Part shown: in pieces, positions 45,021 to 54,294 of the stretch
Numbering within the stretch: the stretch's first letter is position 1
Layout of the letters: every line of letters starts with the position of its first letter
From: Methanococcoides alaskense
GTDB taxonomy: Archaea; Halobacteriota; Methanosarcinia; Methanosarcinales; Methanosarcinaceae
Direction: 5' to 3'
Assembly (NCBI RefSeq): GCF_031454185.1
Contig: NZ_JAVDQI010000001.1
Location: 496,001-560,000 of the forward strand
DNA: 64,000 bases
Notes under the pieces: generated by a model
Told to the model about the DNA's origin: nothing
Databases searched by the model: none
Seen by the model: the letters and a program-made list of their open reading frames with translations, nothing else
Made by a program: the position numbers and the translations under genes

Positions 45021-45710
45021 ATGATAGAAGAAATGATAAGGGAAACGGAAAAAGAGCTCAAAGCATTGAAAAAATATCCCGATGCCAAGCTTATTGAGAT
45101 AATAAAGGAGGTCGGGTTCGAGTGCGATCTGTGTGGGATGTGCTGCACCAGACAGTTCAACGACCACGTTTTCCTGCTAGAAAAAGATGTGGAAGCAATG
45201 AAACAGATAGATGCATCCCTTATCACCCCTGCACCATACTATGAGTTCTGTGACCAGAAAGGGAATTTTTACGTTTCCGGATACTCACTGAGAACAAAAG
45301 AGGATGGAAGTTGCGTCCTTCTCGAGAACAATAGGTGTACCATCTATGACAAGAGGCCTACCATATGCAGTCTTTACCCGTACATGCTCCACCGGGAGAC
45401 AGATGAAGAAGGCAACCTTGACTGGCGGCAGATATCCGGTCTGGACCAGCATGGATGTTATCATAGTGAGATCACGGATGAAGATGCGAAAGTGATAGCA
45501 TCTGATATTAAAGAATACGAAGAAGCATACCTTGAGCAGCAGATAGCTTTCTTTAAAAAAGTAAAGGAACATTTCAAAGAGAATGGATCAAGGCATGTCA
45601 AATCAGTCTATGACCGCCAGATGCGAGCCTTTGAAAAGGGAAAAGAGATAGTAGTTTACGTGTTCCACAAAAACGGATTGGAGCTTTGCCGCATCTCAAA
45701 AGAGAAATGA
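45021..45710 (+). CDS. YkgJ-type cysteine cluster protein
   Basis: 229 residues from ATG 45021, which has AGGTGATGA eight bases upstream; an earlier GTG at 45006 is possible. The cluster is CDLCGMCCTRQ then CVLLENNRCTIYDKRPTIC, the YkgJ/UPF0153 pattern thought to bind Zn or Fe-S. Function unknown. Stop lies two bases from the convergent radical SAM gene's stop. Confidence 0.88.
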   Translation: MIEEMIRETEKELKALKKYPDAKLIEIIKEVGFECDLCGMCCTRQFNDHVFLLEKDVEAMKQIDASLITPAPYYEFCDQKGNFYVSGYSLRTKEDGSCVLLENNRCTIYDKRPTICSLYPYMLHRETDEEGNLDWRQISGLDQHGCYHSEITDEDAKVIASDIKEYEEAYLEQQIAFFKKVKEHFKENGSRHVKSVYDRQMRAFEKGKEIVVYVFHKNGLELCRISKEK

Positions 45711-45712
45711 TA

Positions 45713-46819
45713 TCACTCATTCCAGCTACCGCTGAGCTTACCATCCCTTGCCATTTTGCCCAGTACCCGATTAACAGTATCACTGATAAGTGAGGGAACG
45801 ATTTTCTCGTAAGGTGTTGAAGGTAAAGGTGAAAGGTAATGGGCTCGCACTTTTCCACCTTTTTTGCAGATCCATTTTATCTGGTCAAGTGTTCTTTGCT
45901 GGTCTTCTTCGGTCTCATTGGGAAAACCGAAGATAAAGTCCACTACCGGTATGATCTCATGCTCAAAGCACCGTTCAACAGCGACATTGACATCTTCGGA
46001 CGTGTGTCCCCTTAACATCTCTTTCAATATACTGTCACTTCCAGATTGGGCACCCAGACTTATCGTTCTGTTGCTGCAGTACTTATCGATGAGGTCCAAC
46101 CCTTCGTGTGTGACAAAATCAGGACGTATCTCGGAAGGGAATGTACCAAAAAATATGTTCTTGCCTTCAATGGAACTCAACTTTGAAAGCAGAGCTTCGA
46201 CCTTGTCGAACCTTGGCTGAATACCATTGCCGCCATAAGCAAATGCGTTTGAGGAAGTAAAGCGCAGGTCGTTGTAATATTTAGCGAAACTGACAATGGA
46301 ATCGATGCTTCGATGTCTCATCTCATGTCCGAATATGCGGGGCGTCTGACAGTATTTGCAATTCCACGAACAGCCCCTGCTTATCTCTATGGGTGAGCGA
46401 AGAGCTTTCGAGTCAAAACACGGATAATTATCAAGGTCCACATTGTCACGCTTTTCCGTAAGCACGACCCTCCCATCGCATTTGTATCCGATACCCTTGA
46501 CCTTTGAGACATCCCCGCCTTCAAGGAGTGTATTTACAAGATGCGGAAGGGTCTCTTCACCTTCCCCTATAACGACAAAATTGAAGTGCTCCAGAGTATC
46601 CTCAACAGAACCTGAAGGATGCGGACCACCTGCTATACAGATGGTATCGGAAGGGCGGGAATCTACCTCTGCAAACACATTCTCTTTTTGTTTGGTGGCA
46701 AAGCTATAGATCATGATGCCCTCATGCATCTCTTTTACAAGCTTGCTTTCGGGAAGAAGGGGGAGAAGGGCCGCAAGGCTGTAAGTGTTCTTCTGCATCA
46801 ACCTGAAACATACATCCAT
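45713..46819 (-). CDS. B12-binding-like/radical SAM protein (MJ_1487 type)
   Basis: 368 residues. Residues about 50-110 form a B12-binding-like Rossmann segment (TICIAGGPHPSGSVEDTLEHF, VVIGEGEETLPHLV). Radical SAM motif ISRGCSWNCKYCQTP; the barrel ends with SLGAQSGSDSILKEMLRGH. Substrate unknown. Last gene of the mevalonate-type operon; GAGG overlaps the protease stop codon. Confidence 0.88.
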   Translation of the reverse strand: MDVCFRLMQKNTYSLAALLPLLPESKLVKEMHEGIMIYSFATKQKENVFAEVDSRPSDTICIAGGPHPSGSVEDTLEHFNFVVIGEGEETLPHLVNTLLEGGDVSKVKGIGYKCDGRVVLTEKRDNVDLDNYPCFDSKALRSPIEISRGCSWNCKYCQTPRIFGHEMRHRSIDSIVSFAKYYNDLRFTSSNAFAYGGNGIQPRFDKVEALLSKLSSIEGKNIFFGTFPSEIRPDFVTHEGLDLIDKYCSNRTISLGAQSGSDSILKEMLRGHTSEDVNVAVERCFEHEIIPVVDFIFGFPNETEEDQQRTLDQIKWICKKGGKVRAHYLSPLPSTPYEKIVPSLISDTVNRVLGKMARDGKLSGSWNE

Positions 46820-46829
46820 TTTTTCAACC

Positions 46830-47939
46830 TCAAGTAATTACCAGTGTAAAAGGTACCAGAGTAAAACATAGCAGACCAAGTATGAAAGTCCCGATCCCCA
46901 ATGCAATTCTCCTGTTGTCAAGCTTGATATCATCATTCAAGGTCCTTGGATGACCTGCCAGTGCAAAAAGCAGAAGGAAAATAGACCAGAACATCCATAT
47001 ACCGCCATTTTGCTGAAGCACGAAGATGACATAAAGTCCGAGACTTCCCAAAATGAACGGCATTGCCATAGAAACATGTTTTGCACGTTCCCCGAGCATT
47101 GCACGAACGATATGCCCGCCATCGAGCTGCCCCGAAGGTAGCAGGTTCAACACGGTCACCAGCATACCGACCCAGCCTGCAAATGCCACAGGATGCATGG
47201 TATCGACAGTATTGCCGGATATCGTATTAATAACCTGGAACAGAAGAGGGACCTGTATATCGATCACCATATTGCCAGGTGTGACTATGTACTCCACAGG
47301 CGTTAATGACAGCCCGATGAAGGTCACGATAACAGAGGCCACAATACCCACAATAGGACCTGCAACGGCCACATCGAACAATGCTTTCCTGTCAGGTATG
47401 ATACCTCTGTGTTTAATAACAGCACCCATTGTGCCAATGATCGTGGGGAAAGGAATGAAATATGGCAATGAGGTTCGCATGCCGTGCATCTTCGCAGCCA
47501 TGTAATGCCCCATTTCATGAGAGCCGAGAACGAACATTATCGCAAGCGTAAAGGGAAGTCCTTTGGTGAACTGAGAAGGTTCGCTGAATATATCCACCCC
47601 GAACATCGTGGCGCCTGCGAACATGGTGGTAAATACCGTTGCTACAGCGAGCAGGACATTTATCCATATGCGCTCAGGGACCTCTTGTATCGGAGAAACG
47701 ACCAATACATCTTCCCCGAGTTCCTTTGTAAAGGAGAGTTGATAGCCCTTGGCTGTTAACTTTGGCCAGAGATATTGATGTACCATCTTGGGTTCAATTT
47801 GGGGAAGGCCGTAAAAATGAATTTCACTGTCAGCATAGTTCACTTCATAGGCTTTGAAAAATGGATGAATGTCATCATAGAGGTCCATGACCATGGCCTC
47901 TACCTCTGCATCCTCTGGAGCTTTATTTCTTGAAGACAT
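46830..47939 (-). CDS. Site-2 protease family M50 intramembrane metalloprotease
   Basis: 369 residues. About seven membrane helices after a 100-residue cytosolic N-terminus. Zinc site HEMGHYMAAKMHGM (HExxH) and third ligand region LLPSGQLDGGHIV are intact. S2P enzymes cleave membrane-bound regulators. Follows the dehydratase small subunit by 27 bases. Target unknown. Confidence 0.92.
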   Translation of the reverse strand: MSSRNKAPEDAEVEAMVMDLYDDIHPFFKAYEVNYADSEIHFYGLPQIEPKMVHQYLWPKLTAKGYQLSFTKELGEDVLVVSPIQEVPERIWINVLLAVATVFTTMFAGATMFGVDIFSEPSQFTKGLPFTLAIMFVLGSHEMGHYMAAKMHGMRTSLPYFIPFPTIIGTMGAVIKHRGIIPDRKALFDVAVAGPIVGIVASVIVTFIGLSLTPVEYIVTPGNMVIDIQVPLLFQVINTISGNTVDTMHPVAFAGWVGMLVTVLNLLPSGQLDGGHIVRAMLGERAKHVSMAMPFILGSLGLYVIFVLQQNGGIWMFWSIFLLLFALAGHPRTLNDDIKLDNRRIALGIGTFILGLLCFTLVPFTLVIT

Positions 47940-47966
47940 TAACTTTATTGTTTCCCACGTCTGAAT

Positions 47967-48380
47967 TTAACTGTCAATCAGTTCAACGAAACCGCCGGTA
48001 CTATCGACCTTCACACGATCACCGTTCTTAAAAATGGTGAAAGGGTCCTTGTCAAGCCTGTCCACGAGAGGGATATCAGAGATGATAGCTCCCACTGCAA
48101 CTATCGGTTCAGAATCGATGTTTATCATTGCAGCAGGGGATACGTTGTTCTTTTTCAACTGGTATATCACGTAAGAACCCACGGTAGAACCTTTCCCATG
48201 CGGGAAAACAAGTATCCTGTCCTTGATACATTCTCCATAAATGGCATGACCGGGATCAACAACTACTCCTGTTTTCGGGTCAACGTTACCTAAGAAAGAG
48301 AGAGCATCCTCTGATAGGAGCACCTCGCCTTCCGCAACTCCTCTTGCAATGGTCCTGCATTCAATCTTAATTGTCACCAC
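47967..48380 (-). CDS. Phosphomevalonate dehydratase small subunit (AcnX swivel domain)
   Basis: 137 residues. Swivel-domain pattern VVDPGHAIYGECIKDRILVFPHGKGSTVGSYV is that of AcnX small subunits. With the large subunit it dehydrates mevalonate 5-phosphate to trans-anhydromevalonate 5-phosphate in the archaeal mevalonate pathway. Overlaps the large-subunit gene by 14 bases. Confidence 0.93.
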   Translation of the reverse strand: MVTIKIECRTIARGVAEGEVLLSEDALSFLGNVDPKTGVVVDPGHAIYGECIKDRILVFPHGKGSTVGSYVIYQLKKNNVSPAAMINIDSEPIVAVGAIISDIPLVDRLDKDPFTIFKNGDRVKVDSTGGFVELIDS

Positions 48381-49554
48381 CTGCCCTTTTGATACATGTT
48401 TCCAGACTTCCGATCTTTGCAGGGACCTTGCACATTCCCGGAACGTAAGCCAGTGCTTTGCCTGAATTGACCATCATACAATTGTGGCCTTCCGTTGCAG
48501 GGGAGACGACCATACAGGTATCACACAACACCTTTGAGCCACTCTCTTCTATCCTTTTCACAACATCGGGATATCTTTGGGCAACTTCCCTTGAAGTGCA
48601 TACCCAGAGTTCCTTTTCTATCTTTTTGCCTTCCAGCAGATCGGCGATCCTGTTCAATTCCTCAGGAGAGCAGTGCGGACAGCCGACCGCTACGATGTCG
48701 CATTCCAGGTCATCCTCATTGCCAATGATGGTCTCATATACCTCATCAAGCTGACTTCTCTGGATAGTGATGGTCTCATCGGGTTTATCAAAATTGACCT
48801 GCTTCGCCTCAGGCGTGACACCCTCCACGTGATACAATGCAACTGCACCGGATGCCGCCATTGCAGCACCCAATCCTTTCAGTTCATCTGAGGTAGGTGT
48901 GGAGGCCAGATGGAACATCGGTACGCGATTACCAATTTCCTTACCTGCGATATAACCAAGGGCACCATAATCAGAGCCTGAGAGCTCATGGTCCACTACC
49001 ACTGAGACCGTAGGAACACGATTCTCATCAAGATGGTAACCATAGTTCGCTGTCTTCCCGACCAGTGCAGCAGATAATGCGGACGGACCGCCTTCACGGT
49101 TGGTACGTGCACCTATCACCGAATTGGCATAGGAGACAGCCGAAGACTCGCTCCATGCAAGGTGGTCGCCACAGGTAGCTGAGAAGCCTTCGAGATAGTA
49201 GGGAGTGCAAGTGCACTTTGAACTTATACCGAGCTTTTCGTAAGCAGCTATTATCTCCAACTGTTTTTCGGCAAATTCCGGCTCGATGCCCATCTCTTTC
49301 CACCGGACCATGTCCATGCCTGCGGGATTCAATATTGAAGGGACCTTTACCGTCCCTTCGAGATCGGAGATCCATTCAAGTCCGGCATCCCCCATCGTCT
49401 TGTAGGACACGCCTGCTATCTGGGCGCTCTTGACAGGGATCAGACCATCCGCACCATAAATATCTCCAAGTGCAACAAGGATCTCCATGGCTTTGCGCAG
49501 GGTCTCCCCCTGTTCGCCGTCAAGTACATTTTCTTCTTCTGCTGTCAGATACAT
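48367..49554 (-). CDS. Phosphomevalonate dehydratase large subunit (aconitase X)
   Basis: 395 residues. AcnX signature segments: VPSILNPAGMDMVRW, CTCTPYYLEG, GARTNREGGPSALSAA and cysteine-bearing GCPHCSPEEL and CDTCMVVSP, which provide the Fe-S cluster ligands and active site. Starts 18 bases after the UbiD-type gene. Forms the enzyme with the small subunit. Confidence 0.94.
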   Translation of the reverse strand: MYLTAEEENVLDGEQGETLRKAMEILVALGDIYGADGLIPVKSAQIAGVSYKTMGDAGLEWISDLEGTVKVPSILNPAGMDMVRWKEMGIEPEFAEKQLEIIAAYEKLGISSKCTCTPYYLEGFSATCGDHLAWSESSAVSYANSVIGARTNREGGPSALSAALVGKTANYGYHLDENRVPTVSVVVDHELSGSDYGALGYIAGKEIGNRVPMFHLASTPTSDELKGLGAAMAASGAVALYHVEGVTPEAKQVNFDKPDETITIQRSQLDEVYETIIGNEDDLECDIVAVGCPHCSPEELNRIADLLEGKKIEKELWVCTSREVAQRYPDVVKRIEESGSKVLCDTCMVVSPATEGHNCMMVNSGKALAYVPGMCKVPAKIGSLETCIKRAGGDN

Positions 49555-49572
49555 TATAATTTCCTATAGTTA

Positions 49573-50838
49573 TCATTCGGGCATCTTTGCGCGCTCGAAT
49601 ATCTCTTTTTCTGCAAGGACCTTTGTGGCATCTATGCCCATCTTGGTGGTGGTCCCATCGGGAGAACCTCTTGGGTCAAGGGAACTTCCACGCACGTTCG
49701 GGATTATCATGACATCGAGGTCAGCTTTCACCCTTGTTGCAATGGCAAATTCCACATCCATCATATTGAAGATATCGATATCCTCATCCACGATAACAAC
49801 GTGCTTAAGGCTCGTATGGGCTGCAAATGCCGCCATGATGGCGTTCTTGGCATCGCCTTCTGTCTGTTTTTCGATCTGGACGACCGCGTGTAGATAGCAG
49901 CAGCCACCTTCCGTTAACACTACGTTCTTTACGGTCGTGACCTCTGCCACTGCATTGTATATTTTTGGCTCGTAAGGTACGCCCATCATGAGAAGATGCT
50001 CTGCACCTGCCGGAAGGATGCCGTGATAGATAGGGTCCTTCCTGTGCATTATCTTTGTAATTGTGATCACCGGTTCCTTGCGCACAAGGTCATAGGTGCC
50101 TGTAATATCAACGAAAGGTCCTTCATCCACTCTTTCTGTGGGGTCCACATAGCCTTCAAGGATTATCTCTGCATGTGGAACTTTCACACCGTTCTCACAC
50201 TCGAACAGTTCCACAGGAGCACCTCTTAAAGCTGCTGCATATTCGAATTCCTTTCCTGCCGGAACACGGGTGGTGGAAGCGAAGGTTATAGCCGGATCAG
50301 CACCCAGCACGATGGCTACCGGTAAAGGCTCGTTATTCTCAGCTGCCCTTTTGTGAAGTACATAGGAGTGGCGTGGAGGAACAAGGCGTGCTGCCAGCTT
50401 GTTCTTACCCACGACCATAAGTCTGTGGATGGACGCGTTCATCATCCCGCCATATTCAGAAACGACAACTCCGGCCGTGATATAAGGACCACCGTCTTTC
50501 TCAAAGTGTGTCATCAGAGGAAGTTTTGAAAGGTCCACATCGTCCTCAATGACCTCCATGGTCGGAGAGGTATCTACTATCTTTACTTCCCCGTCCGGCC
50601 TTATATCTGAAAGCCTCTGTATGATACCGTCCTTGGGCACACCGAACATATCGGCAAGCTCATCCCTTGAACCCAACAGGTTCATGATGGCCTTTTGTCC
50701 GTCAATATCGTGGAACAGTATGGGAGCATTGCTCTTCTTTGCAAGTCTTGGTGCTTCGAATACTTTCGAAACAGGCTCTGTGACCTCAACTAACCTGCCA
50801 CTGGTTCGTAAATGGTCGATAAAATCTCTGAAGCTCAT
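49573..50838 (-). CDS. UbiD-family decarboxylase, probable anhydromevalonate phosphate decarboxylase
   Basis: 421 residues. UbiD core: PRHSYVLHKRAAENNEPLP, HAEIILEGYVDPTERVDEGPF with the catalytic Glu, and VVTVKNVVLTEGG-like strands around residue 300. Uses prenyl-FMN from UbiX (remnant at 2-184). Its place in front of both AcnX subunits identifies it as the decarboxylase that makes isopentenyl phosphate from anhydromevalonate phosphate, later phosphorylated by IPK. First gene of the operon. Confidence 0.92.
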   Translation of the reverse strand: MSFRDFIDHLRTSGRLVEVTEPVSKVFEAPRLAKKSNAPILFHDIDGQKAIMNLLGSRDELADMFGVPKDGIIQRLSDIRPDGEVKIVDTSPTMEVIEDDVDLSKLPLMTHFEKDGGPYITAGVVVSEYGGMMNASIHRLMVVGKNKLAARLVPPRHSYVLHKRAAENNEPLPVAIVLGADPAITFASTTRVPAGKEFEYAAALRGAPVELFECENGVKVPHAEIILEGYVDPTERVDEGPFVDITGTYDLVRKEPVITITKIMHRKDPIYHGILPAGAEHLLMMGVPYEPKIYNAVAEVTTVKNVVLTEGGCCYLHAVVQIEKQTEGDAKNAIMAAFAAHTSLKHVVIVDEDIDIFNMMDVEFAIATRVKADLDVMIIPNVRGSSLDPRGSPDGTTTKMGIDATKVLAEKEIFERAKMPE

Positions 50839-50913
50839 TGTATCGAGGTATAAGAAAATGTCTCATGATAAATACATTGTCGTACCTTTCACTTTTCTTG
50901 TCCGGCAGATGTT

Positions 50914-51069
50914 ATGAAACATAAAAAAGAAAATGTTGTCAAAGGAAGGAGGTTGACCCACCAAAACATCGAAATTTTTGGGAAACCAAGATGTAAAGGA
51001 GTTGCAATGGGTTTTTTGTGCGACAACATCTTCGAAGCAATTGTTAGAATTGCCTTATACCATAAATAG
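50914..51069 (+). CDS. Possible 51-residue small protein
   Basis: ATG to TAG on the plus strand in the promoter region of the UbiD-type gene. Product is basic (begins MKHKKENVVKGRRL) with one Cys pair. No ribosome site or family; likely chance. The rest of 50839-51132 shows no gene. Confidence 0.15.
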   Translation: MKHKKENVVKGRRLTHQNIEIFGKPRCKGVAMGFLCDNIFEAIVRIALYHK

Positions 51070-51132
51070 TATCGTTTTTAGGTAATGTATGTTATCTTAA
51101 ATAGTAACGGTTTGCAATGGTACTTGTACAAC

Positions 51133-51594
51133 TCAATAGTCCAGAGACTCATTTATCCTGCGAAGGGTATCTGCCACAAGCATTTGTACATCTGTCATAT
51201 GGTCATCGGAGATCTCACCGCTCTCGGTCTCGATCAGAAGTTGCAGGTCAGATACGATCTTGTGTATTATCTTTATCATCTCCTCCTGTCCGATGAGCCC
51301 GGCATAGTATGCATAAAAGAAAGTTGTACCGCTTCTCTCGATCTTGTGCTTGAAAGCAGCATGTGCATTGGACACTTCCTGCCTCGTATATGGCTCATCC
51401 ACAAAAGGAACAAGCTCAGGCAGGTTCTCCCCTATCCACGTCATCTCGGAACGATTAGAGAGATTCTTGAAATCAGCACACAAACGTGCGATCACCCATT
51501 CCCGTGCAGTAAGATGAGTGGTCTTTTTCAGAAAACGTGTGACATCAGAGTAACTTTTATTCTCTAATTTAGTGAATTTCTCATATTTGTTCAA
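51133..51594 (-). CDS. DUF5806 family protein
   Basis: 153 residues. Pattern SDVTRFLKKTTHLTAREWVIARLCADF followed by MTWIGENLPELVPF is shared with haloarchaeal and methanogen DUF5806 proteins. Helical and soluble; function unknown. Monocistronic. Confidence 0.8.
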   Translation of the reverse strand: MNKYEKFTKLENKSYSDVTRFLKKTTHLTAREWVIARLCADFKNLSNRSEMTWIGENLPELVPFVDEPYTRQEVSNAHAAFKHKIERSGTTFFYAYYAGLIGQEEMIKIIHKIVSDLQLLIETESGEISDDHMTDVQMLVADTLRRINESLDY

Positions 51595-51723
51595 AATATT
51601 CCCTCGAAATACCTATGTTCAAAAATGTATTGCAACCAGATAAATACTTTCCTGCACATATATATTGCATCTCACATACAAAGAACACAATATCAAACTT
51701 GATCCATTTACTTACTAACAATA

Positions 51724-52890
51724 TCATTCATCCTTATACAATTCTTTTCTAATGGAGGTTGAAGAAGTACCATTATCAAGGTAGTCAGCAAGAGGAACTA
51801 CCTCACAAATATCTAATATCTCAGGCTCAAGATAGATGTCAACCCCTTTTCTCTGGAATACAAGGAAATGAGTGTTCTTATTCCTGAAATATTGCAGCAT
51901 GTCCCTCATGTCTTCAACATTGCGATAGTATCGGATTTTGAAAAGACGGTTCGCAGTATCCGCCCCGATAATGAAAGTGGCATTTTCGAAGAGATTAACT
52001 TTCTGAACGAATAAGGGAGCGACAGTCAGGAAAACACCACCAAAAAAGACCTCATCCTTGTACTTCCTGAGAGAATCCAGCCTTTCCCGAAGCGATATAA
52101 GATCTATTGGTGGCTTGTCCACGTTCGTGAGAGAGATCTCAAAGTGAACCTTCTTCCCCAATTTATTAAAAGCCTGCTCAGCCATTTGAATATGATTCTT
52201 ATGGCACGGATCAAAAGAACCTGAGAATATAATTTCCGGCTTTTCAGTAACAGTTTCGCTGCCCAGATCGAATTGAACAACATCGGACACAAGGTCCAAG
52301 CTGTTCATGATATTATCAGGAAGGGCGAGCATCTGAGCCACTTCTTTAGAAGCGGTGGCTTCCCTTTCTTCAACGACCTCATCCCCATGTAAAAGCTCTT
52401 CAAGGAGCAGATTTCCGGTCCAAGAGCATTCTTTTGCAATGGAATCGACTATCATGCAAGTTGCAAGGTACTCTTCTTCTTCCCTCGACCGCTCTTTTCT
52501 GAGTATGAGCGTTCTTACGAGGGTCCTATCGAAGGACTGTATAGCAACGAAGATCTTATGTTCACGCCCTTCACGCTCATCCTCCCCCACAGAAAGTTTG
52601 CAGGAAGCAGCCACGCCCATCAATCCTTTGTCTGCCACCACTTCGTCATTGCCTGCAAGAGATAAAGCACGGCGGTATGCAGCCATGGCCATGGCCCTTA
52701 CGGTCACAGGTGAAGCATATTTTTCAGGCTTTTTGCCAATAAGTTCATCGAGCGCTTTAGAACTATAGGGAACGAGAGCTTCAAGGACTGTAGCAGAACC
52801 GCCCCCATACCTCAACAGTAGGTCAATGGCTCCAGCACCGCCTCCTGTTAGCGCAAGAACGAGCTGACAGGGGTGCTCGTGTATATGCAT
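51724..52890 (-). CDS. CinA-like domain fused to a nucleotidyltransferase domain
   Basis: 388 residues from ATG 52890 (MHIHEHPCQLVLALTGGG), with GTGAT nearby as ribosome site; a GTG at 52914 adds eight residues. The N-terminal about 160 residues resemble a CinA C-terminal/PncC amidase fold (VLALTGGGAGAIDLLL, DKGLMGVAASCKLS). The C-terminal about 170 are an NMNAT-like nucleotidyltransferase with FSGSFDPCHKNHIQMAE and GTSSTSIRKEL. Together they suggest NAD or other nucleotide-cofactor metabolism, by inference. Confidence 0.75.
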   Translation of the reverse strand: MHIHEHPCQLVLALTGGGAGAIDLLLRYGGGSATVLEALVPYSSKALDELIGKKPEKYASPVTVRAMAMAAYRRALSLAGNDEVVADKGLMGVAASCKLSVGEDEREGREHKIFVAIQSFDRTLVRTLILRKERSREEEEYLATCMIVDSIAKECSWTGNLLLEELLHGDEVVEEREATASKEVAQMLALPDNIMNSLDLVSDVVQFDLGSETVTEKPEIIFSGSFDPCHKNHIQMAEQAFNKLGKKVHFEISLTNVDKPPIDLISLRERLDSLRKYKDEVFFGGVFLTVAPLFVQKVNLFENATFIIGADTANRLFKIRYYRNVEDMRDMLQYFRNKNTHFLVFQRKGVDIYLEPEILDICEVVPLADYLDNGTSSTSIRKELYKDE

Positions 52891-52963
52891 GATGATATCA
52901 CGCAAAATGACCACTTCCTTTGAAGGGTTGTTCAGATCCTATTTTCATAGGACAGAGGTCTGT

Positions 52964-53128
52964 ATGGAACATCAGATAAAGTTATTGATGACAAGGGGTG
53001 AAGGTCTGATCATCCACTATATCCATGGATCGATGGGTATCGCCACTGGGCTTTTAATTCAATCCTTGCATCATGCAGGCCTTGGTAACTGGCAATGTAA
53101 GGGTACCTTAAGGTGTCTTTTTTATTGA
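52964..53128 (+). pseudogene. Remnant of a nitroreductase-family gene
   Basis: 54 codons from ATG 52964 (GAGG just upstream) to TGA. GSMGIATGLLIQSLHHAGLG matches the helix of nitroreductases that reads GxATGxLIxALHxAGL, near the flavin site, but the N-terminal two thirds and the usual C-terminus are absent. Probably a deletion remnant between the fusion gene and the cupin. Confidence 0.45.
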
Positions 53129-53148
53129 TCGAAACCATGAGGTGTACC

Positions 53149-53466
53149 ATGGAAAAACATAATATATTTAACCAAATACCAGTCGACCTAACCCATGAAG
53201 TGTTCGAGCCTCTGGTGGATCAACAGGGGGTATTGATCGAGCGTATCATTTCAAAGAAACATGTGACCCCAGAGGGACAATGGTACGATCAAGACCGCAG
53301 TGAATGGGTCATGGTGTTGCAGGGGGAAGCGAAGTTGGTGTTTGAAGATTCGGAGGTGGTGCACCTCGATCCCGGCGATCATATTAATATTCCTGCCCAC
53401 TGCAAACACAGGGTCATTTGGACCAGTGACACGACAGAAACCCTCTGGTTGGCGGTACATTATTGA
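53149..53466 (+). CDS. Cupin domain protein
   Basis: 105 residues from ATG 53149 (GAGGTG seven bases upstream). Cupin motif 1 is WVMVLQGEAKLVFED, motif 2 DPGDHINIPAHCKHRVIW. Likely binds a metal; function unknown. Confidence 0.88.
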   Translation: MEKHNIFNQIPVDLTHEVFEPLVDQQGVLIERIISKKHVTPEGQWYDQDRSEWVMVLQGEAKLVFEDSEVVHLDPGDHINIPAHCKHRVIWTSDTTETLWLAVHY

Positions 53467-53485
53467 GCTAAATTAGTTATCATTC

Positions 53486-54133
53486 TCATTCGATCCTTAC
53501 AAATATACTCTCCGCTATCTCCCTATCGACTGCATATCTAGTATGGTTCAGATCGAAGACATACGAAGGATACGACTGGACAAGGTTCACAGGAATGCCT
53601 GGCAGTACACCCATTGCCAACATTTTCTGCATCTTCTCTTCTTCCTTCATATTGAAATATGCTATCTTGCCCTTCTGTCCTTTCTTTAACAATGAAAGGG
53701 GGGTAACGACCTGTTCCAATTCATCCCTGGCTTTCTTGCAGCATTCCCCTTCAGGTATTGGTTTACCATGAGGACAAGTACTCGGATGTCCTAGCAGGGT
53801 GCACACATTGTCATCAATACCCCTATGGAGTATGTGTTCGAACTCACATGCAGAACTATGCACGTACTTGTCCTTTGTGTTCAACACATCCACCAGAAGT
53901 CGCTCGGCAAGGCGATGCCTTCTGACAACCAATCTGCCATTTTTGGCACCTTCTTCCGTAAGGCTTGCGTTTGTATCGGAAATGGTGATATTGCCGATCT
54001 CAAGTAGCTCCTGTATCTGCGGAGATGTCTCGTTCAGTCCGAGGGATCTCAGGCCCACATGAACCATATTATTTTCATTTGTGCAGATCCACATCCTTTC
54101 CAGGACTTCCTCTGCGGCTTCACTTATTTTCAT
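53486..54133 (-). CDS. DtxR/MntR-type iron regulator with FeoA domain
   Basis: 215 residues. N-terminal winged helix and DtxR dimerisation region (RHRLAERLLVDVLN, HSSACEFEHILHRGIDD, with metal-binding Cys, Glu and His). Residues about 140-215 are a FeoA/SH3-like domain (KKGQKGKIAYFNMKEEEKMQKM). Last gene of the feoB operon, overlapping the zinc-ribbon gene by four bases. Should repress the operon when iron is sufficient, probably at the palindromes at 56340-56402. Confidence 0.9.
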   Translation of the reverse strand: MKISEAAEEVLERMWICTNENNMVHVGLRSLGLNETSPQIQELLEIGNITISDTNASLTEEGAKNGRLVVRRHRLAERLLVDVLNTKDKYVHSSACEFEHILHRGIDDNVCTLLGHPSTCPHGKPIPEGECCKKARDELEQVVTPLSLLKKGQKGKIAYFNMKEEEKMQKMLAMGVLPGIPVNLVQSYPSYVFDLNHTRYAVDREIAESIFVRIE

Positions 54134-54294
54134 TTGAACAGCCCCCTTACGAATTTTTCCAGTTTTGTCTCCGGTGGTATCTCATACCCGCATTTCGGGC
54201 AACGTTGCAGATTACATGAGCTAAACCTGCCACAGCTTGTACATTTTGACCTGTCAGGTTCATCGAACTCAAAGCTACAAAGGGGGCACTTCAT
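54130..54294 (-). CDS. Small zinc-ribbon protein between feoB and its regulator
   Basis: 54 residues starting with MKCPLCSFEFDEPD; ATG overlaps the feoB stop (ATGA). Eight cysteines: CPLC, CTSC, C, CPKC, predicting two zinc ribbons. C-terminus KLEKFVRGLFK is a basic helix. Position equals that of FeoC-like partners, but the sequence is a zinc ribbon, not a winged helix. Confidence 0.75.
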   Translation of the reverse strand: MKCPLCSFEFDEPDRSKCTSCGRFSSCNLQRCPKCGYEIPPETKLEKFVRGLFK

